DNA of 39,960 nt, taken from NCBI GenBank assembly GCA_022574185.1, contig JACZSM010000023.1:1-39960 (forward strand), written 5' to 3'. How positions within the stretch are numbered: the stretch's first letter is position 1; the number at the start of each line of letters is the position of its first letter. Under the pieces are notes generated by a model. It made no database searches and was not told the origin of the DNA. It was given only the letters and a program-made list of their open reading frames with translations. Positions 26,880 through 36,027 of the stretch are shown here, piece after piece. The DNA comes from Pseudomonadota bacterium (GTDB taxonomy: Bacteria > Pseudomonadota > Gammaproteobacteria > Steroidobacterales > Woeseiaceae). The position numbers and the translations under genes were made by a program.

Positions 26880-29800
26880 ATGTCGCGACGACTTTCTCGT
26901 ATCTCGCTTGCGCTGGTACTTTTGCTGACAAGTGAGGTCTGGGCGTTGGGCTTGGGAGAAATTCGACTGAATTCTGCGCTCAACGAGCCGTTGCGCGCAG
27001 AAATCGAGTTGCTTTCTGCGACACCGGAAGAGCTTGCTAATTTGCAGATTGCCATGGCCTCGACCGCAACGTTTGAACGTTACGGCCTGGATCGTCCGGT
27101 TTACCTGCAGAACATTCAGTTCCTTGTCATTCGCGGCGGCAGCACGGGCGGTTACGTGATTGAAATACGTTCGCCGACGGCGATAACCGAGCCATTTCTG
27201 ACATTCCTTGTTGAAGCGAGCTGGTCACGCGGTCGATTGTTGCGTGAATACACCGTGCTTCTGGATCCACCTACATTCGCGCCGCCGGTGGCAACCGAGG
27301 CACCACCGGTGGTGACTGCGCCGACGCGTAGTACGCCCACGGACAGCGCACGCATCGAGCGTGTCGCACCAACTCCACAGATCAGCGAACCTGAACCGAC
27401 GCCAAGAGTTGTGCGGCCTGCACCGACACCGGAGCCGGTCGTAGATGATTCGCCATACGATATGTCGGACAGCGGCGACTATTACGTTCAAAGCCGTGAA
27501 ACATTATGGGGTATCACGATCCGTGTTCGACCCGATAGCCGACTGACGATCAACCAGACGATGATGGCGATCTTTGCGGCGAACCCCGAAGCGTTCGGCG
27601 GCAATATCAACATTCTCCGAGCGGGCGCCAGATTACGTATTCCAAGTGCAGACGACGTTTTCCAGATCAGTCGCGGTGACGCATTGGAGCAGGCGCAACG
27701 CCATCATGCTGTCTGGCAAGGCGATTCTGCCGCGCCGCTGGATGATACGTCATCACGTAGCCTGACCCTCGTGCCGCCTGATGACGATTACCTCGATGAT
27801 GATGTCGGGGCAGACAGTCAGTACGGTCTCGAGCCGCAGACACGCGAACAGGAAATTGAGCAGCGCATTGCCGATCTGGAGGCTGCCGACGTACCGGCGC
27901 AACGATCTCTGATCGAGATCCGTAACAACGAATTGGCCACGCTACGTCAGGAACTCTCACGGATCCGCGGCGAAGTCTATGAACTGCCTGTCGACGATCC
28001 GTTCATCGACGACGCTGATGAAGATCTGGTCGATGCAGGTCTTGCAGATGCCACGTTCCCGGCCGACGAGGAAATCCTGGCCGACGATGATGCCGATGCA
28101 ATCGGTGTCGACGACGATGAGCCTGTTGTGGACGTAACGCCGCAGCCGGTCCAGGACACGATCGAAACGCCGACACGCGTTGAACCCGGTTTCGTGGATC
28201 GAGCGATCGATGCGCTGACCAGCCTTTGGGCAATGATTATTATCGCGGCCGTGGTCATCGCGGGCGGTGTGCTTTTCTGGTTCATGCGTCGCGATGACGA
28301 TGATGAAGTCGAGGATCTGTCCGGCTCCTTGCGCGAGCTGGATGCTGACGAGGTGGATGCTGATCCGCTGGCGGCAACCGCAAGCTTGCGGGCGCCCGTG
28401 ATGGTAGACGAATCCATTATGGTTGTTGAACAGGAATCCGAAATTCAGCCGGAAGTCGACGCAACGGTCGAGGCACCTGCACCAGATTTCGAGATCGAAG
28501 CTCCGGCCGAATTCAAGGCCGAGGCAGAGACTGATGCCCAGGCCGAGGCGGCGGACGACGATCCCACGAGCGAATTCGATGCCCTGGAGGATACGTTCAG
28601 CAGCGATACGGCGATGAACCTGGACCAGGCCGATCCGATAGCAGAAGCCGATTTTCATATGGCTTACGGTCTTTATGACCAGGCGGCAGACCTGATCAAC
28701 GGTGCATTGGGAGTCGAGCCTGAACGTCGTGACCTGCTGACGAAACTCTGTGAAATTTATTTCGTTTGGGGCAATCGCGATGCCTTTGTGGATGCGGCCG
28801 AACGCCTGAAGGCCTCGGCCGGCGATGCGGAAATCGCAGAGTGGGACAAGATTGTCATCATGGGCCAGCAAATCGCTGCAGACGACAAATTGTTTGCAGG
28901 TGCTACAGCCGCGGCGTCGCCAGCGGTCGATCTGTCGTTCGAAGTAGGCATGGACGAGGCCGGCGCTCTCGATATGGAGTTCATTGCCGAAGATGGCGTG
29001 CAGGATGATATTGTGGATCTCGGCGCCGCATCGGGTGTGACGCAGGCAATTCCCGAGAGTGCAGCTCCCGATTTCGAATTGACGGCCGAGATGCCCGCCA
29101 TCGAAGACGGCACGGCCGAGATACCAGCATTGGATGCGACCGGCAAGTCGCCAACAATCGAACAACAATTCGATGAGCTGAGCGGCTCAGCAGAGTTACC
29201 GGCGATTGACGAAGCGGTTGGTGATGCGATAGAGATCACGGGTCAGGCAGGTGACGAGACGGCCGAGATTAACCTCGATGATCTTGGTCTCGATCTCGAC
29301 GGGCTCAAGGAGACTGAAATAGCAGCGCTCGATGACCTGGATAATCTTGATGCGACGGGTAAGTCCGAGATTTTGGCCGATACCGGTGTTAACGAGGAGC
29401 TCGAGGACCTGGCCGAGGTAACCGGGAAAAACCCCGAAATTGACCCGGATGCGACAGGCATGCAGGCCACGTTGAATGTGGAACCCGAACCCACAGAACT
29501 CGCGACAGATGTCGGTTTCGATCAGAGCTTGCTCGACGCGACCGGTGTCACGCAGGTATTGAGTCCCGATTTCGTTGTCGAAACGGCGTCCGATGTGGCG
29601 GCAGCTTTATCGGACGATGATGCAACCATGCTGGCGCCAGGACTTGGCGCTGACAAAACAGGCGCGGCGCCGGCAGATCAGGATGAAACATTGCTCGCGG
29701 GACTGGATGATGAGCCTGAGGGCAGCTATGACTTCGCCAAGACGGAGGCGCTGCCCACGGACGCATTTTCAGGCGCTGCGGGTCTTGACGAAACCGGTGA

Positions 29801-30170
29801 ACTGCCGGCAGTTGCCAGTACCGATGTCGATCTTGATCTCGATGATCTGACCGCTGCGCTGCAAGTGAGCGATATTAGCGACACGATCCAACAGAGCCGA
29901 GACGATGCAACCGTGGAGCAGCCGCGCCCCGACCTGCCCACGGATGACGACGACATTGCGACGATGGCGCTCGCGCCGGGCGACATGAGTGAAGATCTGT
30001 TTGACGCGCGGACGATGACCGAGGTCGGTACCAAGCTCGATCTCGCCCGCGCCTATGTCGATATGGGCGATCCCGCAGGTGCTCGCTCCATCCTCGAGGA
30101 AGTCCTCGATGAGGGAGACGAAAGCCAGCAGCAACAAGCGCAACAGCTGCTAGACTCTTTACCGGCATAA
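26880..30170 (+). CDS. fimV: FimV, peptidoglycan-linked polar hub protein
   Basis: 1096 residues from ATG 26880 with GGAG upstream; a 27-residue upstream extension was rejected. A signal peptide ends VWA and is followed by LGLGEIRLNSALNEPLRAEI. LysM lies at about 200-245 (YYVQSRETLWGITIRV ... LRAGARLRIP), then a Pro-rich and acidic region, a short coiled coil near 325-360, and a transmembrane helix at about 447-470. A long acidic cytoplasmic part holds a TPR-like segment (near 595-645, ADFHMAYGLYDQAADLI) and repeated DATGK / TAEIPA motifs. It ends in the FimV C-terminal domain (TKLDLARAYVDMGDPAGARSILEEVL). It organises type IV pili and polar signalling. The asd-fimV-truA order matches Pseudomonas. 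Confidence 0.95.
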   Translation: MSRRLSRISLALVLLLTSEVWALGLGEIRLNSALNEPLRAEIELLSATPEELANLQIAMASTATFERYGLDRPVYLQNIQFLVIRGGSTGGYVIEIRSPTAITEPFLTFLVEASWSRGRLLREYTVLLDPPTFAPPVATEAPPVVTAPTRSTPTDSARIERVAPTPQISEPEPTPRVVRPAPTPEPVVDDSPYDMSDSGDYYVQSRETLWGITIRVRPDSRLTINQTMMAIFAANPEAFGGNINILRAGARLRIPSADDVFQISRGDALEQAQRHHAVWQGDSAAPLDDTSSRSLTLVPPDDDYLDDDVGADSQYGLEPQTREQEIEQRIADLEAADVPAQRSLIEIRNNELATLRQELSRIRGEVYELPVDDPFIDDADEDLVDAGLADATFPADEEILADDDADAIGVDDDEPVVDVTPQPVQDTIETPTRVEPGFVDRAIDALTSLWAMIIIAAVVIAGGVLFWFMRRDDDDEVEDLSGSLRELDADEVDADPLAATASLRAPVMVDESIMVVEQESEIQPEVDATVEAPAPDFEIEAPAEFKAEAETDAQAEAADDDPTSEFDALEDTFSSDTAMNLDQADPIAEADFHMAYGLYDQAADLINGALGVEPERRDLLTKLCEIYFVWGNRDAFVDAAERLKASAGDAEIAEWDKIVIMGQQIAADDKLFAGATAAASPAVDLSFEVGMDEAGALDMEFIAEDGVQDDIVDLGAASGVTQAIPESAAPDFELTAEMPAIEDGTAEIPALDATGKSPTIEQQFDELSGSAELPAIDEAVGDAIEITGQAGDETAEINLDDLGLDLDGLKETEIAALDDLDNLDATGKSEILADTGVNEELEDLAEVTGKNPEIDPDATGMQATLNVEPEPTELATDVGFDQSLLDATGVTQVLSPDFVVETASDVAAALSDDDATMLAPGLGADKTGAAPADQDETLLAGLDDEPEGSYDFAKTEALPTDAFSGAAGLDETGELPAVASTDVDLDLDDLTAALQVSDISDTIQQSRDDATVEQPRPDLPTDDDDIATMALAPGDMSEDLFDARTMTEVGTKLDLARAYVDMGDPAGARSILEEVLDEGDESQQQQAQQLLDSLPA

Positions 30171-30175
30171 TTGAG

Positions 30176-30200
30176 TCGGCCGCTCGTCCTGAGCGACCGA
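30176..30200 (+). terminator. Hairpin after fimV
   Basis: TCGGCCGCTC pairs with GAGCGACCGA across five bases (ten positions, one mismatch), six bases after the fimV stop. No U-run follows, so it may stabilise the 3' end or pause transcription rather than terminate fully. Confidence 0.4.
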
Positions 30201-30215
30201 TCATGAATCCTGCAT

Positions 30216-31007
30216 ATGCGTATTGCTCTGGGCATCGAGTACGACGGCACGGCGTACAACGGCTGGCAGCGACAACGCACGGGCGACGGTATACAAGCGC
30301 GTGTTGAAGATGCACTGGAGCAAGTTGCCGACCACTCCATCGACGTAAGCTGTGCGGGTCGCACGGACACCGGCGTGCATGCATCCGGGCAGGTCGTCCA
30401 TTTTGATACGACGAGCGAGCGAACGGCGAGAGGCTGGCTGCTCGGTGCGAATAGTAATCTTCCCGACGATATCAATGTGACCTGGGCCAGCCCGGTAGAC
30501 GATGGGTTTCATGCACGCTTCTCAGCGATTGCGCGGACCTATCGATACCTGTTGCTCAATTGCCCGGTCCGGTCCTCACTGTACCGACACCGTGCCTGGT
30601 GGATACATGAGCCGCTCGATGCATCGCACATGCACGAAGCAGCGCAGGTGTTGATCGGAAAACACGACTTTTCCGCCTTTCGCGCAGCAGCTTGCCGAGC
30701 GTCAACGCCGGTTCGTGAGATGCATTCGATCGCGGTCAACAGGTGTGACGACTGGATCGAGTTTGAGCTTACTGCGAATGCATTTCTGCAACACATGGTG
30801 CGCAATATTACCGGCGTGCTTGTTGCTGTCGGCCGTGGTGACCAATCGCTGGATTGGGTATTGACGCTACTGAAAAGTTGCGACCGTTCACAAGGCGGTG
30901 TGGCGGCACCACCGCACGGATTAACGTTGATCAAGGTCGACTACCCGGAGGAATACGATTTACCACAAGAGCGCAGCTTGCAGATATTCGATAAGATGCG
31001 ACCATGA
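30216..31007 (+). CDS. truA: tRNA pseudouridine(38-40) synthase
   Basis: Isomerises uridines 38-40 in the anticodon arm of many tRNAs. 263 residues. Start [20 protein letters not shown] is the family hallmark. The catalytic Asp is D51 in [26 protein letters not shown] near 192 is conserved. The stop overlaps the accD start by four bases (ATGA). In Pseudomonas trpF (and often trpBA) lies between truA and accD; here nothing does. Confidence 0.97.
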   Translation: MRIALGIEYDGTAYNGWQRQRTGDGIQARVEDALEQVADHSIDVSCAGRTDTGVHASGQVVHFDTTSERTARGWLLGANSNLPDDINVTWASPVDDGFHARFSAIARTYRYLLLNCPVRSSLYRHRAWWIHEPLDASHMHEAAQVLIGKHDFSAFRAAACRASTPVREMHSIAVNRCDDWIEFELTANAFLQHMVRNITGVLVAVGRGDQSLDWVLTLLKSCDRSQGGVAAPPHGLTLIKVDYPEEYDLPQERSLQIFDKMRP

Positions 31008-31870
31008 GCTGGTTCGACAAACTTTTACCGTCCAGGATCAGTACCGAAAAGCGTACTCGCTCGGTGCCTGAAGGAGTTTGGATAAAGTGCGCTAAATGCG
31101 ACGCTCAGCTGTATCGCAATGAACTTGAGCGCAACCTGCAGGTTTGCCCCAAGTGCGAGTATCACATGCGCATTGGTGCACGCCGGCGCCTTGAAATTTT
31201 CCTCGATTCTGACTCGCAGCAAGAGTTGTCGGCGGGGCTTGAGTCGCTGGATCCGCTCAAATTTCGCGACAGCAAGCGTTATCGTGACCGTCTGGTACAG
31301 GCGCAGAAGAAAACTGGCGAGAAAGATGCGCTTGTCTCTGTTACGGGATCGCTGTTCGGCCGACCTGTCGTTGTCTGCGCATTCGAATTTTCATTCATGG
31401 GTGGGTCCATGGGCTCAGTCGTCGGCGAACGTTTCGCGCGTGCCGTGGATCATGCGACCGAAAACAAGATGCCACTTATTGCATTTTCAGCCAGTGGCGG
31501 CGCCCGCATGCAGGAGGCACTGTTTTCGCTGCTGCAGATGGCAAAAACTTCTGCGGCGTTGGCAAGACTTGGCAGCAAGGGCGTGCCCTATATATCGGTA
31601 TTGACGGATCCAACGACGGGTGGTGTTTCGGCAAGCCTGGCGATGCTTGGCGATGTCAATATCGCCGAACCGAATGCGCTGATCGGTTTCGCCGGGCCGC
31701 GCGTCATTGAGCAGACCGTAGGCCAGAGACTTCCGGAAGGATTTCAACGCAGTGAGTTTCTGCTCGACCACGGCGCGATCGACATGATCGTCGATCGCCG
31801 CAAGCTGCGTCAGCAGATCGCCGATTTGCTGGCCAAATTCGAGCATCGTCCCAGCCCGGAACATAAATAG
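31004..31870 (+). CDS. accD: Acetyl-CoA carboxylase carboxyltransferase subunit beta
   Basis: With AccA, transfers the carboxyl group from biotin to acetyl-CoA to make malonyl-CoA. 288 residues. The N-terminal zinc finger has C29, C32, C48 and C51, for mRNA and DNA binding known in this family. The carboxyltransferase core shows [21 protein letters not shown] near 129, [22 protein letters not shown] near 162 and [18 protein letters not shown] near 200. Its last codons lie inside a palindromic repeat. Confidence 0.98.
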   Translation: MSWFDKLLPSRISTEKRTRSVPEGVWIKCAKCDAQLYRNELERNLQVCPKCEYHMRIGARRRLEIFLDSDSQQELSAGLESLDPLKFRDSKRYRDRLVQAQKKTGEKDALVSVTGSLFGRPVVVCAFEFSFMGGSMGSVVGERFARAVDHATENKMPLIAFSASGGARMQEALFSLLQMAKTSAALARLGSKGVPYISVLTDPTTGGVSASLAMLGDVNIAEPNALIGFAGPRVIEQTVGQRLPEGFQRSEFLLDHGAIDMIVDRRKLRQQIADLLAKFEHRPSPEHK

Positions 31871-31881
31871 TCCGGGCTAGC
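31851..31881. repeat. Second copy of the AGCCCGG...CCGGGCTAGC palindrome
   Basis: AGCCCGGA (31853-31860) pairs perfectly with TCCGGGCT (31871-31878). The loop contains the accD stop codon. The sequence resembles 15596-15631 in both arms and in the loop start (GGAAnAT). It ends four bases before the folC ATG, where the ribosome-binding site should be, so folding could limit folC translation. Confidence 0.6.
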
Positions 31882-31884
31882 GCA

Positions 31885-33171
31885 ATGCCTTCGCTTGATT
31901 CGCCTCTGAACGACTGGCTGGTCCGGCTCGAGACCCTGTCCCCCTGGGAAATCGACCTCGGACTTGAGCGCGTGCAGTGTTTGTTGGAGCGCCTGAACCT
32001 CGAGCGACCTGCAACCGTTTTTCACATCGCGGGCACCAATGGCAAGGGCTCGAGTGTCGTGATGCTGGAGTCGCTGTTGCGAACCACTGGCGTGTGTGTC
32101 GGCAGTTACACGTCGCCGCACATCATTCGTTATAACGAACGCATCCGCATCGATGGTGTTGAGGCATCGGATGCGGCAATCGTCGCGGCCTTCGAACGTA
32201 TTGAAGCGGTGCGTGATGACGTATCGCTCACCTATTTCGAGTTTGGTACGCTGGCTGCACTTGCAGTGTTCGCGGACGCCGGTGTCCACACAGTCATACT
32301 CGAGATTGGCATGGGCGGGCGGCTCGATGCCGTAAACGCTATTGCGCCTGATGCCGGCCTCATAACGAACGTCTCGCTCGATCATTGCAATTGGTTAGGT
32401 GACGACGTTGAGGCAATCGCACGGGAAAAAGCTGGCATCATGCGGCGAGATAAACCGCTGGTCTTCGCATCGATGGACATGCCACGCACGATCGTTGCGC
32501 GAGCTGCGGCGACCGGTGCAAATCTGATCGCAGCGGGACGCGACTACCACTGGGTGCTGGACCGTGATGCCTGGTCGTGGCGGGGCGCGCAGACTCATCT
32601 CAAGCGCCTGCGGCGGCCATCTCTGCCAGGTGCTATTCAAGTCGAGAATGCGGCGGGCGTACTGGCCCTCGTGGAGGCCGCGGGTCACCGTAATTTGCTG
32701 CGCACAGACGTCATCGATGCGGCGTTCAGTGATCTGCACCTGAGCGGGCGCATGCAAATGCTTGATGCGGATGGCAACTGGTTGCTGGATGTTGCGCATA
32801 ACCCCGCGGCGGCCGGAGTTCTGGCCGACACGTTGCGTACGCTACCGATCGCGGGCCGTACCATCGCTATCATCGGCATACTCGATGACAAGGATGTCGA
32901 GGGCATGGTCTCACCGCTGGTCGATGCGGTGGCGAGCTGGGTCGCCGTGACGGCCGACAATCCACGAGCGATCCCGGCGGCCGATCTGGCGCGGCGGATC
33001 GCCAATGTGACTGACACGAGTTGTCTGATCGCTGCATCGCTGCGGCAGGCGCGAGATCATGCTCTCGTATTGGCCGGCGCGGATGATCGCATCCTCGTGA
33101 CAGGGTCATTTTATCTTGTTGGTCCGCTTCTCGAGCTCCTGCGTCCAGTTGAGATATACTCGCCGCCCTGA
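31885..33171 (+). CDS. folC: Dihydrofolate synthase / folylpolyglutamate synthase
   Basis: Mur-ligase-type enzyme that adds glutamate to dihydropteroate and extends folate polyglutamates. 428 residues. P-loop HIAGTNGKGSS near residue 47, TSPHIIRYNERIRI near 75, TYFEFGTLAALAVF near 114, LEIGMGGRLDAVNAI near 138 and LLDVAHNPAAAGVL near 297 are all present. 14 bases follow accD. No Shine-Dalgarno sequence is evident; the region is occupied by the hairpin. Confidence 0.97.
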   Translation: MPSLDSPLNDWLVRLETLSPWEIDLGLERVQCLLERLNLERPATVFHIAGTNGKGSSVVMLESLLRTTGVCVGSYTSPHIIRYNERIRIDGVEASDAAIVAAFERIEAVRDDVSLTYFEFGTLAALAVFADAGVHTVILEIGMGGRLDAVNAIAPDAGLITNVSLDHCNWLGDDVEAIAREKAGIMRRDKPLVFASMDMPRTIVARAAATGANLIAAGRDYHWVLDRDAWSWRGAQTHLKRLRRPSLPGAIQVENAAGVLALVEAAGHRNLLRTDVIDAAFSDLHLSGRMQMLDADGNWLLDVAHNPAAAGVLADTLRTLPIAGRTIAIIGILDDKDVEGMVSPLVDAVASWVAVTADNPRAIPAADLARRIANVTDTSCLIAASLRQARDHALVLAGADDRILVTGSFYLVGPLLELLRPVEIYSPP

Positions 33172-33200
33172 TACTACGGTGACGGAATACCAGGCAAATC

Positions 33201-33803
33201 ATGATGGATCGGGCTTTAAAAGAACGCATCATTGGCGCAGGTGTTCTCGTCCTGTTCGTAGTGCTCGTCGTGCCCGTATTTCTCGACGGTTCGCCAGGCG
33301 ACAACGAAATTGTCACTGAACGCGTACTGTTGCCCGGTCAGGCTGAGCAAGCTCATCAGACCGTAGTGCTTGATCGCGACCGCAGCAATCCGGTACCGGT
33401 CGCCAGCAGCGCCCCTGTTGAATCGGCAACGCAAACGAATCAAGCCGCCAGCAGCCGTGAACCGCAGCGTACGCCAGCGTCGGAAAAACAAAATGCGGCA
33501 GAGCGTGCCGACCAGAAACCGGTGTCGGTTGCGGCCGTTGTCCGTGCGGCGCCAGCAAGTGTTTCTTCGACAGGCATGTGGGCTGTGCAGCTGGGCAGCT
33601 TCAGTAATCTGAAAAACGCTGAACGATTGGCGGCCAACTTGCGCAAACAGGGTTACGCCGCGTTCCTGAGTCAGTTGTCGACGACTTCGGGCAATCTGCA
33701 TCGTGTACGAATCGGACCACAAAAGGATCGTCAGAGTGCCGAAGCGATGGCCGAACGATTGCGAAAGGCAGGTCATACAGGCCAGGTTCTGCCGCATCCC
33801 TGA
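33201..33803 (+). CDS. dedD: SPOR-domain cell-division protein, DedD-like
   Basis: 200 residues. A short cytoplasmic N-terminus is followed by one membrane helix (about 11-29, IGAGVLVLFVVLVVPVFL), a Gln/Pro/Ser-rich periplasmic linker, and a C-terminal SPOR domain (about 118-198: WAVQLGSFSNLKNAERLAANL ... HRVRIGPQKDRQSAEAMAERLRKAG). SPOR domains bind denuded glycan strands at the septum. The topology and position between folC and cvpA match DedD. A second ATG lies one codon later. Confidence 0.92.
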   Translation: MMDRALKERIIGAGVLVLFVVLVVPVFLDGSPGDNEIVTERVLLPGQAEQAHQTVVLDRDRSNPVPVASSAPVESATQTNQAASSREPQRTPASEKQNAAERADQKPVSVAAVVRAAPASVSSTGMWAVQLGSFSNLKNAERLAANLRKQGYAAFLSQLSTTSGNLHRVRIGPQKDRQSAEAMAERLRKAGHTGQVLPHP

Positions 33804-33892
33804 GGCCGGCGTCGTTTGCGAGGTATTTTGAAATCTCTGTTAGACTCCGCTCCAACCAAGCCGATCACACCTGAGCCGCGCCGACATCTCTG

Positions 33893-34441
33893 ATGCCGAT
33901 CATCGACATATTCATCGCCGTCGCCATCTTAATTTCCGTTGTCGTGGGCGCGTACCGCGGATTGGTGAAAGAAGCGATTTCCTTCGTGGCCTTGCTCGTC
34001 GCAATTTGGGCCGCGCTCTATTTCGGCCCGGCAATAGGTGATATTTCCGAGAGCTGGATCGACTCAAAAGAAGCGCAGAAATGGTTTGGTCGTGTCGTTG
34101 TCTTCGTCGTTATCCTGTCGATCGGCGGGGTGCTGGGCTGGGGAATATCCAAGGTCGTACGATTGTCTCTGCTGGGCGGCATGGATCGCCTGCTTGGGGC
34201 ATTGTTCGGTGTGGTACGAGGCATTGTGCTGGTCGCGGTGCTGATCCTCGCGGGCCAGTTTTCGGATATTGACAAAAATAAATGGTGGCGCAAATCAAAA
34301 ACGATCCCGTATCTGGAGGTCGTCGCTCACTGGATCGAGGTCATGGCACCGCAAGGCTATGAACTGTTGAAGCCGGATGAGGCGGCGAAGAAATTTAAGA
34401 TTGATTTGACGTCTGAGCTGAACAACAACACGAAAAACTAA
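33893..34441 (+). CDS. cvpA: CvpA family membrane protein
   Basis: 182 residues with about four hydrophobic segments (3-20, 25-45, 60-85, 98-122) and the family motifs [17 protein letters not shown] and [20 protein letters not shown]. First described for colicin V production in E. coli; its molecular role is unclear. Always close to purF, here 17 bases upstream of it. A weak promoter (TTGCGA at 33816, TTAGAC at 33840, 18-base spacing) lies in the 89-base gap before it. Confidence 0.93.
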   Translation: MPIIDIFIAVAILISVVVGAYRGLVKEAISFVALLVAIWAALYFGPAIGDISESWIDSKEAQKWFGRVVVFVVILSIGGVLGWGISKVVRLSLLGGMDRLLGALFGVVRGIVLVAVLILAGQFSDIDKNKWWRKSKTIPYLEVVAHWIEVMAPQGYELLKPDEAAKKFKIDLTSELNNNTKN

Positions 34442-34458
34442 GAATCGCGGGGAAATTT

Positions 34459-36000
34459 ATGTGCGGCGTTGTCGGAATTGTTAGCCATCAAGCGGTCAAC
34501 CATGCCTTGTATGATGCTCTGACCGTCATGCAGCATCGCGGTCAGGATGCTGCTGGTGTCGTTACCTGGGGGGCAGATGGACTCAGGGACCGCAAGAGTA
34601 TCGGGCTTGTGCGTGACGTGTTTCGTCAGCGTCATATGGATTGGCTGACTGGCAATATTGGTATCGGCCACATACGCTATCCAACCGCCGGCAGTGCTCG
34701 AGTCGATGAGGCGCAGCCATTTTACGTAAACTCACCGTATGGAATTTGTCTTGGGCATAACGGCAATCTGACCAACTCCGATGAGCTGACGCAACTCCTG
34801 ACCAAGGAAGACCGCCGCCATCTCAATACAGGATCCGATTCGGAAGTGTTGCTGAACGTTTTCGCACACGAATTGCAGATTCGTACGAACGGCACGCCGA
34901 CAGCCGAACAAATTTTCGACACGGTCGACGCCGTACACCGCCGCTGCAAAGGTGGTTATGCCGTCGTTGCAATGATAGTCGGCATCGGCATCGTCGCATT
35001 CAGGGACCCCAATGGCATTCGGCCGCTCGTACTTGGGCAACGGCAATGTGAGGGCGGAACCGAATACATGGTTGCGTCAGAGAGTGTGGCTTTGGATATC
35101 CTGCGGTTTGAGAGACTTCGCGATGTGCGGCCGGGAGAGACGGTTTTCATCGAGATTGACGGCCTCCTGCATAGCCGCGAGCAGCAGCATGCGGCGCGCC
35201 ATACACCGTGTATTTTTGAATTCGTCTACTTCGCTCGGCCTGATTCAATTCTAGACGACCTTTCCGTGTACAAGGCACGACTGCGCATGGGCGAGCAACT
35301 CGCGGGCAAGATCCTTCGCGATTTCCCCGACCATGATATTGATGTGGTCATCCCGATTCCGGACACGAGTCGCACCTCAGCGGTTCAAGTCGCCCACCAT
35401 CTCGGCGTGAAATATCGTGAGGGTTTCATCAAGAATCGTTACATCGGCCGCACATTTATCATGCCCGATCAGGCTGAACGCACACAGTCCGTACGGCGCA
35501 AACTCAATGCGATCAATCTCGAATTTCATGGCAAGAACGTGTTACTCGTCGACGATTCGATCGTACGAGGGACGACGTCACGGCAGATCATCAAACTTGC
35601 GCGTGATGCGGGCGCGCGCAAAGTGTATTTCGCCTCCGCGGCACCGCCCGTGCGCTATCCAAATGTTTACGGCATTGATATGCCGGCGGCCTCGGAGCTC
35701 ATCGCCAATGGCCGTACGGTTGAGGAAATTGAAAAACTGATTGGTGCTGATCGGTTGATCTACCAGGACCTGCCCGGTCTGATTCGGTCGGTGCGCCACG
35801 ATAATTCATCGATTACGGAATTTGATACTTCGTGCTTCTCCGGCGAATATGTCACGGGCGATGTCACGGATGAATACTTGCGTGAGCTTGAAGAGCGAAG
35901 AAACGACGCTGCGAAAAAACAGCAGCAAAACCAGCGCGGTGATTTTGTCATGGGCTATGAGGTCGAGGCAGAACACCAAGACGCCGCCGTCGGCATGTAG
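34459..36000 (+). CDS. purF: Amidophosphoribosyltransferase
   Basis: First committed step of purine synthesis: PRPP plus glutamine gives phosphoribosylamine. 513 residues (E. coli 505). The N-terminal nucleophile C2 (MCGVVGIV) belongs to the Ntn glutaminase domain, with [11 protein letters not shown] near residue 24 and GHNGNLTN near 99. The phosphoribosyltransferase PRPP loop is [14 protein letters not shown] near 365. No propeptide precedes Cys2, as in E. coli. GGGGA lies upstream of the ATG. No PurR-type operator was clear. Confidence 0.98.
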   Translation: MCGVVGIVSHQAVNHALYDALTVMQHRGQDAAGVVTWGADGLRDRKSIGLVRDVFRQRHMDWLTGNIGIGHIRYPTAGSARVDEAQPFYVNSPYGICLGHNGNLTNSDELTQLLTKEDRRHLNTGSDSEVLLNVFAHELQIRTNGTPTAEQIFDTVDAVHRRCKGGYAVVAMIVGIGIVAFRDPNGIRPLVLGQRQCEGGTEYMVASESVALDILRFERLRDVRPGETVFIEIDGLLHSREQQHAARHTPCIFEFVYFARPDSILDDLSVYKARLRMGEQLAGKILRDFPDHDIDVVIPIPDTSRTSAVQVAHHLGVKYREGFIKNRYIGRTFIMPDQAERTQSVRRKLNAINLEFHGKNVLLVDDSIVRGTTSRQIIKLARDAGARKVYFASAAPPVRYPNVYGIDMPAASELIANGRTVEEIEKLIGADRLIYQDLPGLIRSVRHDNSSITEFDTSCFSGEYVTGDVTDEYLRELEERRNDAAKKQQQNQRGDFVMGYEVEAEHQDAAVGM

Positions 36001-36027
36001 TTCGTCGCCCGGACAGGGCGCAGTACC

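Noticed and set aside
27957-29168. A 403-codon open frame antisense to fimV
   Set aside because: It lies opposite a compositionally biased GAT/GAC-rich gene, which suppresses stops on the other strand. The translation shows no domain and is rich in Arg/His/Ile artefacts.
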